A DNA stretch of 53,828 nucleotides from a bacterium (GTDB lineage: Bacteria; Desulfobacterota; JAPLJL01), in assembly GCA_028713675.1 (NCBI GenBank), contig JAQTNV010000023.1, positions 1 through 53,828 on the forward strand, given 5' to 3'. Position numbers and translations under genes: made by a program. Shown here in pieces: positions 16,001-24,336 of this stretch. The notes beneath the pieces are model-generated. The model worked only from the letters and a program-made list of their open reading frames with translations. It did not search any database and had not been told where the DNA came from. How positions within the stretch are numbered: the first letter of the stretch is position 1; each line of letters opens with the position of its first letter.

Positions 16001-18989
16001 CACCACGGCGCCCAATCCCCCGGTGCTGTATGCCTCGGCCGTAACCACGCCGACGCAGGGAGTATTCCGCCAGCTGGCTGGTACGAAGGATGCGAGTTCC
16101 TCAATTGTAATTAATGGGACGGAGCAGGTACCGGTAGGAGGGGCCACGACCTGGAGCTACACGGTGACCCTGTCCAGCGAGGGTCAGAATACTTTCAATA
16201 TTACCTCCAAGGATTCGTTGGGGAATGAGAGCCAGACAGTCCAGGTGGTGATTATGCGCGACCGGACGCTGCCGGTGGGGTTGACACTAAACGCGGTTAC
16301 TAACCCGACTCGGCTAATTTACCAGGAACTGTCCGGAAGCAAGGAATCCGGCACGGCGATCCTGATCAACGGAGAAGTGAAAATCGCCGGGAATTCGGAT
16401 ATTACCTGGAGCTATATCATGCCTCTGGATGAAGGCACCAATAATATTTCGGTCACTTCCAAAGACGCGGCCGGAAACGTTTGCGCCCCCCAAACGGCCA
16501 TAATCAATTGTGACTCGATTGCTCCGGCTAACCCCACGCTCAACGCGGTTGTCACCCCGACCAAGACGTCTACGCAGACTATTTCCGGCACCAAGGAGGG
16601 AGGCGGCTCCGTTCAATCTTCGATCTGGTTGAACGATGTGCTGGTGGTGGCCTTGAATAACAGTATTTCCTGGAGTTACGCGATGCCCTTAGTCGAGGGT
16701 GGCAACCCGATTTATCTGACTTCCCGGGATGCCGCCGGAAACGAGAGCGGGCCGGTTTTCGGCAGTATCGTTTTAGATACGACCAAGCCGGTTGCGCCGG
16801 TATTGACGTATTACGAAACCCCGACCAGGAAAACCCCGCAGATGCTGATCGGGATAAAAGAATCCGGTTCTTCAGTTATGATCAACGGGAAGGTCCAGAT
16901 CGCTTACAGCGAGGCCACCACCTGGGTTTACAGGATGCCCCTGACGGAAGGGCCGAACGCGATCACGGCTACCTCCTGGGACGCGGTTAAAAACGAGAGC
17001 AGTCCGGCGGGGCCCTACAGCATTATCCTGGATACGGCTGCCCCGACGGCTCCCCATATGAGCACAGTTACCACCCCCACTAACCAGCAAGTCCAACTTG
17101 TCTCGGGATTTAAGGCGGCCAATTCCTCGATCTGGCTGAACGGGATCGAGGTGGTTCCAGTCAACTCCGCCACTACCTGGAGCTACGGGTTCTTCCTGAT
17201 TGAAGGGAACAATACAATCTGGACGATCACATCCCGCGACGCAGCCGGGAACGAAATCGCCGGGACGGGGGTTCCCCAGTCAATCCTGCTCGATACGGTT
17301 CCCCCCGAGGCGCCCCGTTTGATATACCCGTTGAACCACCACATGAACCGTGACGGCGGTTCGTTCTATGAATGGAGCCAGGCTTACTATCCCGACGGCG
17401 GCACTGCCTACAACTTCCAGGCGACCATCATGTTCAACCATACGGCTGATTTCAATGTGCCCCTGACGGATGCGACGGTTTACGAACCCTGGTTTGGCTG
17501 GGGCGGGCTGGGCAACGGTCAGTTCGCCTGGCGGGTCCGGGCCCGCGACGCGGCCGGGAACTGGGGGCCGTTTTCCTCCCCGCGGGACATGTGGATGGAG
17601 AGTGCGTCCGGCGATGCGAGCGGAAATAACGCGGATGACATAATCATCGGCTCCCCCAACTACTATGACGGAGCGAATTATTCGGGGCGGGCTTATTTCT
17701 ATGAGAACGGTACTGCAACAATGGGGATGCCCAGCTGCTATATAAACAACCCCAACACGGTGTATGGCGGCGCTGACGATTGGTTTGGCAAGTCGGTGGC
17801 CATGGTCGGCGACCTCGACGGCAACTATCGAGGCGAGATGGCGATTGGATCGCCCTACGCCACCCAGAAACTCAATTGGACCTATTACCCGGGAGCCGGC
17901 TCGGCTTTCATTGTCAATTACGGTTCCTCGGGCTGCAGTATCAGCAAACAACTCATGTCGCCCACTGGTCCGCAAAACAATGAATATTTCGGCTCGTCCG
18001 TTGCCGGGATCGGCGACATCAATGGCGACGGTTACATGGACCTGATCGTCGGCGCCCCGGGATGGGACGGCGGCGGGTCTGGCCCGAACAATGGCAGGGT
18101 GCTTATTTATCTCGGACGTGAAACCCTGCTGGGTACCCCGGATCTTGGCATTATTGGTAAAGAAAAAGAGGGCCAGTTCGGAAATGCCGTCGCCGGGATC
18201 GGCGATTTTAACGATGACGGTTATGACGATTTCATTGTCGGCTCGTCTCTCTATGGGACAGCGGTCGGGAGACAGGACGGCCGGGCCTATATATTCTTCG
18301 GTGATTCCGACACGGGCAATATCGGCTGGAGCAATTCCATCACCCTGGAGCTTCCTTCGGGATTCAAGGACCTGGGCGGAAACAAAAATGACAGGTTCGG
18401 CGAGGCGGTGGCCGGAGGCGGAGATTACAACGGCGACGGTTACGCGGACGCGATTATCGGGGCGCCGTTTGCCGATCCTAACAAGCTAAACAATTCCGGG
18501 ATGGTAATGGTCGCTTACGGTCCGGATGCCCATACCTGGACGATTCTGGACGAGCGTTTCCTGGGCATAACCACCGGTACGTTTGATTGGTTTGGATATT
18601 CCGTCGGCTCGGTCACGGGTGAGAATCTGTACGGAAACGTCCTGGTCGGTTCTCCCAATGCCGACTGGCATTCCCCCTCGGATGCGTTAAGAGAAGGATA
18701 TGTTTCATTATTCAAGGGTTCGAGTTCGGGTGTGGACAAGTACGGTACGATTGTCGGGAGAGGGAAGAACGACGGTGATCTGTACGGCAATTTCGTGTCT
18801 ACCGCCGGTGATATTGACCGGAACGGCCAGGCGGATTACCTGGTCGGGGCTCCATATTATGGAGCAGGGACGGGGATGGCCGAAATTATTTATTCTAATG
18901 GTTATTCATCGTATTCCCTGTGGAGTCCGTCTGTTACTATGGATAACTTCGGATGGAGCGTCGGAGGCGGCGGAGGGGCGGGAAAATAG
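13062..18989 (+). CDS. Giant surface lipoprotein: 16 Ig-like repeats plus a 7-bladed integrin-type (FG-GAP) propeller
   Basis: A 1975-residue protein with a strong Shine-Dalgarno sequence (AAGGAGG). The lipobox is I-G-A-G-C (Cys24). From about residue 33 to 1412 there are 16 tandem Ig-like repeats of about 86 residues. Each contains a PTxxxxQxISGTKEANSS segment, LNGxEIVxL, TTWxYxxxL, EGxNxxxLTSxDAxGNES and a TTPPxxP linker. Repeats 8 and 9 are nearly identical in DNA, a recent duplication. A fibronectin-III-like segment (about 1415-1515, FAWRVRARDAAGNWGPF) precedes FG-GAP repeats (1515-1975). Six calcium-loop-like units such as YFGSSVAGIGDINGDGYMD are followed by VGAP-type strands, and an orphan first strand (DDIIIGSP) pairs with a final orphan DNFGWSV. 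This is consistent with seven blades closed by a circular 'velcro'. It is probably an outer-membrane-anchored adhesin or stalk with a binding head; the ligand is unknown. Confidence 0.9.
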   Translation: MDKKMKLFAGLLGGLAILLIGAGCGPAAPDTKAPATPTLSAVTTPTNTATQTISGGKEAGTSILLNGAEIVPLDSSTSWSYSLTLVEGNNNLIIVAQDKAGNLSNAISPTPIIIYSSTVADTTAPTAPTLNAVTSPTRQATQAISGTKEAESSVWINGIQAVPVDSSTTWSHTMALTEGDNNLTLSSKDRAGNESSVTTGLIVRDSTPPAAPTLNTVSSPTKTTPQIISGSKAANSSVYLNGTEIVALDSSTTWTYSLALIAGDNAIYLTSRDALGNESQAVAGLIAYDATAPFTPVVNAVTTPTNLSFQSISGTKEKNSSILIDGNEQVALNGSTTWVCNVILSEGTNTFAVTSKDAAGNTSAAASVTIVRDSTVTADAPAAPVLNAVTTPTNLTTQNISGTKPANTSIRLNGKTIVPLDASTTWLYNNLALIEGNNNLMFTARNAAGVDSEVTTGLIVRDTVKPASPSLNAVVTPTNITPQTISGLKEANTSVRLNSNEIVALNANTTWTYNMALSSGSNAISLTSMDAAGNESGAATGSISYDNVAPANPTVDPQVSPTNVNSQVLTGTKEANSSIVINSVERVTVNSNTVWSCTVSLTTGVNTFTITSKDAAGNTCSGSASASITLDTSAPAAPGLTAVTTPTNSHTQNISGTREANSSVRLNGTEIVAIGAGTNWGPVSLNLVEGNNPLSLTSRDAAGNESTATTGLIVLDTTPPSAPGLAAVTTPTNSATQNISGTREANSSVRLNGTEIVAIGTGAWGPVSIGLVEGNNVLSLTSRDALGNESLTTVGLIVRDMTPPATPVLYPSSITSPTQGIWITLSGTKEANSSIWAKIGNAGIDTERIAINSNTTWNWPVILSLEGDNTFYITSRDALGNISSENKVIITRDRTAPNSPSLTSPALPLSTKATPQAISGTKDANSSVWLNGAEIVPVNSGTTWSYSMSLAEGGNSIFLKSRDALGNESGTVNPGTITLDTTAPNPPVLYASAVTTPTQGVFRQLAGTKDASSSIVINGTEQVPVGGATTWSYTVTLSSEGQNTFNITSKDSLGNESQTVQVVIMRDRTLPVGLTLNAVTNPTRLIYQELSGSKESGTAILINGEVKIAGNSDITWSYIMPLDEGTNNISVTSKDAAGNVCAPQTAIINCDSIAPANPTLNAVVTPTKTSTQTISGTKEGGGSVQSSIWLNDVLVVALNNSISWSYAMPLVEGGNPIYLTSRDAAGNESGPVFGSIVLDTTKPVAPVLTYYETPTRKTPQMLIGIKESGSSVMINGKVQIAYSEATTWVYRMPLTEGPNAITATSWDAVKNESSPAGPYSIILDTAAPTAPHMSTVTTPTNQQVQLVSGFKAANSSIWLNGIEVVPVNSATTWSYGFFLIEGNNTIWTITSRDAAGNEIAGTGVPQSILLDTVPPEAPRLIYPLNHHMNRDGGSFYEWSQAYYPDGGTAYNFQATIMFNHTADFNVPLTDATVYEPWFGWGGLGNGQFAWRVRARDAAGNWGPFSSPRDMWMESASGDASGNNADDIIIGSPNYYDGANYSGRAYFYENGTATMGMPSCYINNPNTVYGGADDWFGKSVAMVGDLDGNYRGEMAIGSPYATQKLNWTYYPGAGSAFIVNYGSSGCSISKQLMSPTGPQNNEYFGSSVAGIGDINGDGYMDLIVGAPGWDGGGSGPNNGRVLIYLGRETLLGTPDLGIIGKEKEGQFGNAVAGIGDFNDDGYDDFIVGSSLYGTAVGRQDGRAYIFFGDSDTGNIGWSNSITLELPSGFKDLGGNKNDRFGEAVAGGGDYNGDGYADAIIGAPFADPNKLNNSGMVMVAYGPDAHTWTILDERFLGITTGTFDWFGYSVGSVTGENLYGNVLVGSPNADWHSPSDALREGYVSLFKGSSSGVDKYGTIVGRGKNDGDLYGNFVSTAGDIDRNGQADYLVGAPYYGAGTGMAEIIYSNGYSSYSLWSPSVTMDNFGWSVGGGGGAGK

Positions 18990-18991
18990 CT

Positions 18992-19022
18992 GGGTCAAAG
19001 CTCAAAGGTCAAAGGTCATAGG
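18992..19022. repeat. Heptameric array, TCAAAG type
   Basis: Units ggtcaaa / gctcaaa / ggtcaaa / ggtcata, matching the array at 6698 almost base for base. Confidence 0.75.
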
Positions 19023-19132
19023 ACGCGAACGGAACCGGTAACCGGAGGAAAGAAAAACACGGTGGTTGGGTTGCTCGGTGGTTAGAAACGGATCGTAACC
19101 AATTGCCGAAACCCAATTATCGAGGGAAAAAA

Positions 19133-19216
19133 CAGTTTCGAGTTTCGGGTTTATAGTTTCGAGTTAATCAGATATTCGGAACAAACCAGGAACTGGAAAC
19201 TAGAAACCAGAGACAC
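19133..19216. repeat. Heptameric array, GTTTCGA then GGAAACT types
   Basis: Units gtttcga / gtttcgg / gtttata / gtttcga, then caggaac / tggaaac / tagaaac / cagagac, ending 8 bases before the kinase start. It resembles the complement of the CGAAAC array at 10462. Confidence 0.75.
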
Positions 19217-19223
19217 TGATCTT

Positions 19224-21149
19224 ATGGCAGCGAGAATAATCAGGAATTTCGAAATCAAAGAGATGATCGGGCGGGGAGGGATGGCCTCCCTCTACAAGGC
19301 GGTCCAGACCTCGCTCGACCGGGTGGTGGCGATCAAGGAGCTTTACCCCCACCTGGCCCAGGACCAAGAGTTCATCAAGCGCTTCGAGCGCGAGGCCAAG
19401 AGCGCGGCCGGTCTGAAGCACGAGAACATCATCGACGTCATCGACTTCGGGGCCGATGGCGACAGCTTCTTCATCGCGATGGAATTCGTGGACGGCCTGA
19501 CCCTGAAGGACCTCATGACCGAGGCCAAGGTGGTTCCCCTCTCCATCACCGTCACCGTCATCTGCGAGTTCCTGAAAGGCCTCGATCACGCCCACAACAA
19601 GAGTATCGTCCATCGCGACATCAAGCCCGCGAACATCATGATCAACCGCGAGGGGGTGGTGAAGATCGCAGATTTCGGGCTGGCCCAGTCCGGCAACCTT
19701 CCCACCATGACCGTCACCGGCGCCCTGATCGGAACCCCGGCCTACATGTCGCCCGAGCAGGCGGCCGGCCGCAAGATCGACCAGCGGAGCGACATTTTCT
19801 CCACCGGGGTGATGTTTTACGAGATGCTTACCGGGGTCAAGCCCTTCGGCGGGGAAAATTATTCCTCGATCATCACCAAGATCCTGACCGAGACGCCCCC
19901 GCCGATCCAGAACTTCGTGACCAACCTCCAGCCCGAGATCGAGGCGATCCTCCTCCGGGCGCTGGAAAAGGACGTCGACCGGCGCTACATGACCGCCGGC
20001 GACATGCTCAAAGACCTTTTGCACTACGCCGAAAAGGAAAAACTCCTCGTCACCCGTAAGGATATCGCCCGTTTCGTGGCCGCCCCGGCGGAGTTCGGGA
20101 AGGAATTCCGGGAGAAAAAGATCAAGGAGCACCTGGAGCGGGGCAAATACTTCCTGGACCTGGGGGTGGGGAAGATCGATGACGCGATCGATCAGTATTC
20201 CCATGTGATTGTGCTCGATCCCCAGAACGAAGAAGCCCGGAAACACCTGGAAAAACTCAAGGTGATGAAACGGGAGCGTGACGCCTCCCAAGTTCGCCCC
20301 CCGGCAGTTCAACCTCAGCCGGCTCAGACCCAGGCGGCGCCCCAGGCCCAGCCCTCGGTGATAATCCAGCCGGAGAAGCGCGGCCACCTGGTCCCGATTC
20401 TCGTTGGGGTGATCGCGGCCCTGGTTATCCTGGTGGCCGGGGGATTGGTGGCGTTTAATCAATTCTTCAAGAAGGGCCAGCCGGAAGCTCCCCCCACGCA
20501 GGTGGCGGCGGTTCCGGCTCCGCCGGCAGCCCCGGCCCCGGCAGTTCCGGCTCCTTCGGCACCGGCTCAGGCGATACCGGCCCCGGCTGCCCCTCCGGCC
20601 CCGGTTCCGGCCCCCGACGAACCGGTTAAACCCGTGCCGGCCGCCGCGCCCCAGCCAAAGGTCGCGACGAAAATCCCTTCGGCAGCGGTTAAACCGGCCG
20701 CCCGCGCCCCGGAGGAAGCCGGTTTCGGCTACCTGAAAATCAATTCCAGCCCCTCGACCAAGGTGATCGTGGACGGGCGGGAACAGGGGACCACCCCTCT
20801 GGCCCAGCCGATCAGGCTTTCAGCCGGAAACCATAAGGTGGTTTTGAAAAATCCGGACTTTCTGGAAACAACCATCGAAGTCCCCGTCGTCAAGGATCAA
20901 ACGGTGGAAAAAAACGCCACCCTGAGCCCGCTTCCCAAGGCGTACTTCAAGGTTAACGCCATCCCCTGGGCCGATGTTTATATCGACGGGCAGAAGGTGG
21001 CCACCACCCCGGTCGCCACACCCATCCCGGTGAAATCGGGGCGGCACGAGATCAAGCTGATCAATCCCGGCTGTGAGGAATGGATCGAAACCATAAACTT
21101 TCCCCCCTCGGAAACAGTGACGAAGGAATATAGGTTGATGTTGAAGTAA
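19224..21149 (+). CDS. PEGA-domain Ser/Thr protein kinase (PknB type), single-pass membrane protein
   Basis: Residues 10-275 form a complete Hanks-type kinase: glycine loop GRGGMASLY, VAIK (Lys38), HRDIKPAN (catalytic Asp132), DFG (150-152) and GTPAYMSPEQ activation segment. All catalytic residues are present, so it should be active. A helical TPR-like stretch (300-350) follows, then a membrane segment (about 389-411). A Pro/Ala linker (420-505) leads to two periplasmic PEGA domains (about 513-578 and 582-641; KVIVDGREQGTTPL, VYIDGQKVATTPV). PEGA domains bind cell-surface material, so the kinase probably senses envelope state. Downstream on the same strand are a TPR/DUF5683 protein and an FHA-GAF-cyclase; the FHA domain is a natural phosphothreonine reader for this kinase. 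No Shine-Dalgarno sequence; a repeat array abuts the start. Confidence 0.93.
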   Translation: MAARIIRNFEIKEMIGRGGMASLYKAVQTSLDRVVAIKELYPHLAQDQEFIKRFEREAKSAAGLKHENIIDVIDFGADGDSFFIAMEFVDGLTLKDLMTEAKVVPLSITVTVICEFLKGLDHAHNKSIVHRDIKPANIMINREGVVKIADFGLAQSGNLPTMTVTGALIGTPAYMSPEQAAGRKIDQRSDIFSTGVMFYEMLTGVKPFGGENYSSIITKILTETPPPIQNFVTNLQPEIEAILLRALEKDVDRRYMTAGDMLKDLLHYAEKEKLLVTRKDIARFVAAPAEFGKEFREKKIKEHLERGKYFLDLGVGKIDDAIDQYSHVIVLDPQNEEARKHLEKLKVMKRERDASQVRPPAVQPQPAQTQAAPQAQPSVIIQPEKRGHLVPILVGVIAALVILVAGGLVAFNQFFKKGQPEAPPTQVAAVPAPPAAPAPAVPAPSAPAQAIPAPAAPPAPVPAPDEPVKPVPAAAPQPKVATKIPSAAVKPAARAPEEAGFGYLKINSSPSTKVIVDGREQGTTPLAQPIRLSAGNHKVVLKNPDFLETTIEVPVVKDQTVEKNATLSPLPKAYFKVNAIPWADVYIDGQKVATTPVATPIPVKSGRHEIKLINPGCEEWIETINFPPSETVTKEYRLMLK

Positions 21150-21228
21150 CCGAAAGCGAGAAAAGGTTAAGGCGAGAAGGGCGAGAAAAGTAAAAATGGA
21201 AAAGAACGATAAAATCGAATTCAATTCC

Positions 21229-21297
21229 TGTCATCCTGAGCCCGCCGCCGGCGGGAGAAGGATCTCCGAGATTCTTCGGCAGAGCCTCAGAATGACA
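21229..21297. repeat. Dispersed palindromic element (TGTCATCCTGAG type)
   Basis: Terminal inverted repeat TGTCATCCTGAG / CTCAGAATGACA (one mismatch) around an inner GAAGGATCT...AGATTCTTCG inverted repeat. This 69-base pattern resembles a widespread non-autonomous palindromic repeat of many bacterial genomes, recalled from general knowledge. A degenerate GCGAGAA-like array lies just before it (about 21155-21190). Confidence 0.7.
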
Positions 21298-21333
21298 TTG
21301 CCGAATGAGCAGAGGTTGTAAGACGGGGGAAGT

Positions 21334-22281
21334 ATGATGATCAAAATGCCGGGGAAAAAAGCATTCTTGCTCTTGATCCTGGGATTATTTTTAGGATTGG
21401 GTATGTACTCAACTCTTTATGCCCAGGAGGCGGCGGGGCCGGACCGGTCGGTAACCAAGGCCAAGCTTTTATACGACTCCGGCAGGTATCAGGACGCTTT
21501 CAACGAGCTGGTCACCCTGCTCGGGCAGGGGAAGGAATACGATCCCAAGGTGATGGTGGAGATTTATAAATACCTGGCCTTCTGCTACATGGCCTACGAA
21601 CGCCGGGATCTTTCCAAGAAACAGTTTAAAAATGCCCTGAAATATGAGCCCGCTCTGGTCCTGGATCCGGTTTTTACCTCCCCAAAAATCATGGAAGTTT
21701 TTAACGAGGCCAAGGCGGAGTTCATCAAGGAGGGCGGGATGGCCAAGGCCGAAGCGGACAAGGCCGCCCGGGAGAAAGCGGCCCAGCCCAAGCCGGCCGC
21801 GCCGCCCGCGCAGGAGCAGGTGGCCCAGTCCCAGGAAAACGAACCGGTTATCATCAAAAAGGTGACGGGCCGGACCCAAGGCGGACGTAGTTCCGCCGGA
21901 GGGGCCATGGCCCGATCCATCATCCCGGGCTGGGGGCAGTTTTATACCGGTCACAACGCCAAGGGCGGTCTCTTTCTCGGAGGGGCCGTGGCTTCGCTGA
22001 CACTGACCCTGCTTTATGCCAAGAACGCTTATACCGCCGAGGATTATTATAATCAGGCATCCCCCTACGAGAAAAAGGCCAAATATGACGAGATGAAAAC
22101 AGACATTACGATTCGGAATGTCTTCGCGGGCGTGACGGTGGGGATCTGGGCCGTCAACCTGATCGACGCCTATTTTGACGGCAAATCATCCTACGGGCGG
22201 AGGGCGGGCCTGGTCACGCCTTACGCTTTCAGCGACGGGCGGGGATCCCAAGCGGGAATCAATTACAACCTGGAATGGTAA
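21334..22281 (+). CDS. TPR-like periplasmic/membrane protein with C-terminal DUF5683-like domain
   Basis: A 315-residue protein with start ATG 21334 after GGGGGAAG. A signal sequence (about 8-31) ends LYA-Q. Residues 38-130 are TPR-like helices (AKLLYDSGRYQDAFNELVTL, YKYLAFCYMAYERRDLSKKQF, ALKYEPALVLDP). After a Lys/Ala/Pro-rich linker, residues 192-275 carry ARSIIPGWGQFYTGHNAKGG, two hydrophobic segments and VGIWAVNLIDAYFDGKS, the DUF5683-like pattern also present at the end of the csgG-like protein (4766). The function of this domain is not known to me; it is often found with TPRs in envelope proteins. It sits between the PEGA kinase and the FHA-cyclase, so it may be a membrane partner in that signalling route. 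Confidence 0.7.
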   Translation: MMIKMPGKKAFLLLILGLFLGLGMYSTLYAQEAAGPDRSVTKAKLLYDSGRYQDAFNELVTLLGQGKEYDPKVMVEIYKYLAFCYMAYERRDLSKKQFKNALKYEPALVLDPVFTSPKIMEVFNEAKAEFIKEGGMAKAEADKAAREKAAQPKPAAPPAQEQVAQSQENEPVIIKKVTGRTQGGRSSAGGAMARSIIPGWGQFYTGHNAKGGLFLGGAVASLTLTLLYAKNAYTAEDYYNQASPYEKKAKYDEMKTDITIRNVFAGVTVGIWAVNLIDAYFDGKSSYGRRAGLVTPYAFSDGRGSQAGINYNLEW

Positions 22282-22338
22282 TCCACCGCGGTTTGGCGGC
22301 GGAGATGTTTATTATTTTTAATTTATTAATGAAGGAAC

Positions 22339-22391
22339 CTGGATTCCTGCTTTCCCTCGATTGGGCTCGGGACAAGTCGCAGGAATGACAT
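22339..22391. repeat. Dispersed palindromic element (TGGATTCCTGC type)
   Basis: ATTCCTGC (22343-22350) and GCAGGAAT (22379-22386) form an 8-bp inverted repeat followed by GACA. The pattern resembles the widespread 'GGATTCC(C/T)GC...GC(G/A)GGAATGAC' intergenic repeat of diverse bacteria. Confidence 0.65.
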
Positions 22392-22471
22392 CAAAAAATT
22401 TCATTGTGAAACGGAAAAAATAGAAGTTATTTCTTATTCGAATTTCGGGATTTGGACAATCGGGACAATAA

Positions 22472-24190
22472 ATGGCTTCGTTAATTATCCAGGACGATAA
22501 AGGGCGGATCCAGCAGATGAAGGTCGGCGAGGAGCCGATCACGATCGGGAGGCGTGAGGACAACAAGCTTCCGATCCAGGACATGTTCATTTCCCGGTAC
22601 CACGGCCGGATCGAGAAAAAAGGCGAAATCTTCCAGATCGTGGACCTGGGGAGCACCTACGGCACGATCGTCAACGGCCGGAAAATCACCGGGACGGTTG
22701 AACTGCACTTCGGGGACGTGATCAAACTGGGAAACTCCACGGTTACCTTCATGGAGGAGGGGGCGGTAGAGGTTCCCGAAACCATCGCGGCGCCCCCGGA
22801 GGAAAGCCTGGTTTTCGCCCAGATCAACCAGATGGATGATGAAATCAAGGCACTCTTCCGGCTGGTCCCGTCGGGCGCGGAAGCCGAGGGGAAGAGTAAA
22901 ATCGCGTTTTTGGAAAAACTGGTTCAGAAGACCAGGGATAACTTCATCGAGCTCGAGCATTCGGCCCAGATCGCCTCCACCCTTTACGAGGTGGGGAAGG
23001 TGATCAACTTTGTTTTCGACCTGGACCTCCTGCTGAACATGACCATGGACATGGCCCTCAAGGTGATGCAGGCGGAACGCGGTTTCATGATGCTCAAGTC
23101 GGAGAAGACCGGCGAACTCACGATGCGGGTGGCCCGGAACATGGAAAAGGGCGGCTGGGAGGAGATGCAGACCATCTCCAAAACGATCATTTTCGAGGTG
23201 TTCAGCTCGGGGAGCCCGGTCCTGACCGACGACGCCCAGCAAGACAGCCGTTTCGCGGATCAGGCTTCGGTGGTCATGCACAAGATCCGTTCGGTCATGT
23301 GCGTGCCGATGAAGACCAAGGAGCAGAAGGTCATCGGGGTTATTTACATCGACAGCCGGAAGCCGACCTGGCTTTTTTCCGACTCGGGGCTGGGGTTCCT
23401 GTCCGCCTTCGCCAGCCAGGCGGCGGTGGCGATCGAGAATGCCAGCCTCCATGAGAAGGTCCTGCGAGAGGAAAGGGTCCGGGGCAACCTCCAGCGCTAC
23501 CTTTCCGCTCCCCTGGTCGATCAGATCATGAAAGGGCAGGGCAGTATTTCCCTGGGCGGGGAGCAGAAGATCATCACCATCATTTTCGCCGATATCCGGG
23601 GGTTTACCACCATGTCGGAAAAGATGCGCCCGGCCGACGTGGTTGAACTGCTCAACAGCTATTTCACCATCCAGACCGAAGAGATTTTCAAGGAAGGGGG
23701 AACGCTGGACAAGTACGTAGGAGACGCGATCATGGCCGTTTTCGGGGCCCCGATTGAATTCGAGGACCACGCCCTCCGGGCGGTGCGCGCGGCCCTGGGG
23801 ATGCAGAAGGGGATAGAACAGTTTAAGAAAATCTGGATGGGCAAGAGCGAATCACTGGACAAGGTGATCGAAGGCTTCAAGGTCGGGATCGGGATCAACA
23901 CCGGCCCGGCGATCGCGGGCAATATCGGCTCGGAGAAAAGAATGGAATACACGGTGATCGGCGACACGGTGAACACCTCCTCGCGCCTGGAGGGGGTGGC
24001 CCGGAAAGGTGAAATCATCATCAGCAAATCCACCTACATGGCGATCCAGGATCAGGTCGAGGTCAAAGCCCTCGATCCGGTCAAGCTGAAAGGGAAAAGC
24101 GAACCGCTGCAGGTGTATGAAGTTCTGGGCCTGAAGGAAAGCAAGGAGCAAGGGGCAGGGAGCAAGGAGCAAGAAGAACAAAAACGGTAG
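22472..24190 (+). CDS. FHA-GAF-class III adenylate cyclase
   Basis: A cytoplasmic signalling protein of 572 residues. FHA domain, about 20-95: TIGRR, SRYHG, then STYGTIVNG, the phosphothreonine-binding loops. GAF domain, about 165-325 (LDLLLNMTMDMALKVMQAERGFMML, VIGVIYIDSRKP). Class III cyclase domain, about 360-550: metal-binding Asp374 (IFADIRGFTTMSE) and Asp418 (DKYVGDAIMAVFGAP), base-recognising Lys414, and VIGDTVNTSSRLE with Asp498, Asn501 and Arg505. These indicate adenylate rather than guanylate cyclase, making cAMP from ATP. The FHA domain suggests control by the PEGA kinase two genes upstream. The last 20 residues (ESKEQGAGSKEQEEQKR) are encoded by a heptameric array and are probably not functional. 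Confidence 0.92.
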   Translation: MASLIIQDDKGRIQQMKVGEEPITIGRREDNKLPIQDMFISRYHGRIEKKGEIFQIVDLGSTYGTIVNGRKITGTVELHFGDVIKLGNSTVTFMEEGAVEVPETIAAPPEESLVFAQINQMDDEIKALFRLVPSGAEAEGKSKIAFLEKLVQKTRDNFIELEHSAQIASTLYEVGKVINFVFDLDLLLNMTMDMALKVMQAERGFMMLKSEKTGELTMRVARNMEKGGWEEMQTISKTIIFEVFSSGSPVLTDDAQQDSRFADQASVVMHKIRSVMCVPMKTKEQKVIGVIYIDSRKPTWLFSDSGLGFLSAFASQAAVAIENASLHEKVLREERVRGNLQRYLSAPLVDQIMKGQGSISLGGEQKIITIIFADIRGFTTMSEKMRPADVVELLNSYFTIQTEEIFKEGGTLDKYVGDAIMAVFGAPIEFEDHALRAVRAALGMQKGIEQFKKIWMGKSESLDKVIEGFKVGIGINTGPAIAGNIGSEKRMEYTVIGDTVNTSSRLEGVARKGEIIISKSTYMAIQDQVEVKALDPVKLKGKSEPLQVYEVLGLKESKEQGAGSKEQEEQKR

Positions 24191-24286
24191 CCGCAGGCTT
24201 TTCGATTAGATCCCGAGGCATTGTGGCCGAGGGAAGCCTGCGAAAGCAAAGAGCATAGGGCATAGGGCATAGGGCATAGAACAAAA
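24138..24286. repeat. Two heptameric arrays flanking a REP-like inverted repeat
   Basis: Units agcaagg / agcaagg / ggcaggg / agcaagg / agcaaga (24141-24180) lie inside the cyclase 3' end. Then CGCAGGCTT...AAGCCTGCG (24192-24200 and 24234-24242), then agcatag / ggcatag / ggcatag / ggcatag (24251-24279). Confidence 0.75.
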
Positions 24287-24336
24287 CACCAAGAGCCATT
24301 AGGGATTTTAACCAACTTACCTGTTGTAGAGGGAAA

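Noticed and set aside
21229-21297. Insertion sequence remnant
   Set aside because: The element is too short and fully palindromic with no coding content; it is a non-autonomous dispersed repeat at most.
22481-23770. 429-codon minus-strand frame opposite the cyclase, and a 420-codon one opposite the kinase (19200-20462)
   Set aside because: Both are antisense to genes with complete catalytic motifs; their translations are rich in His/Asp/Gly/Leu without domain pattern.
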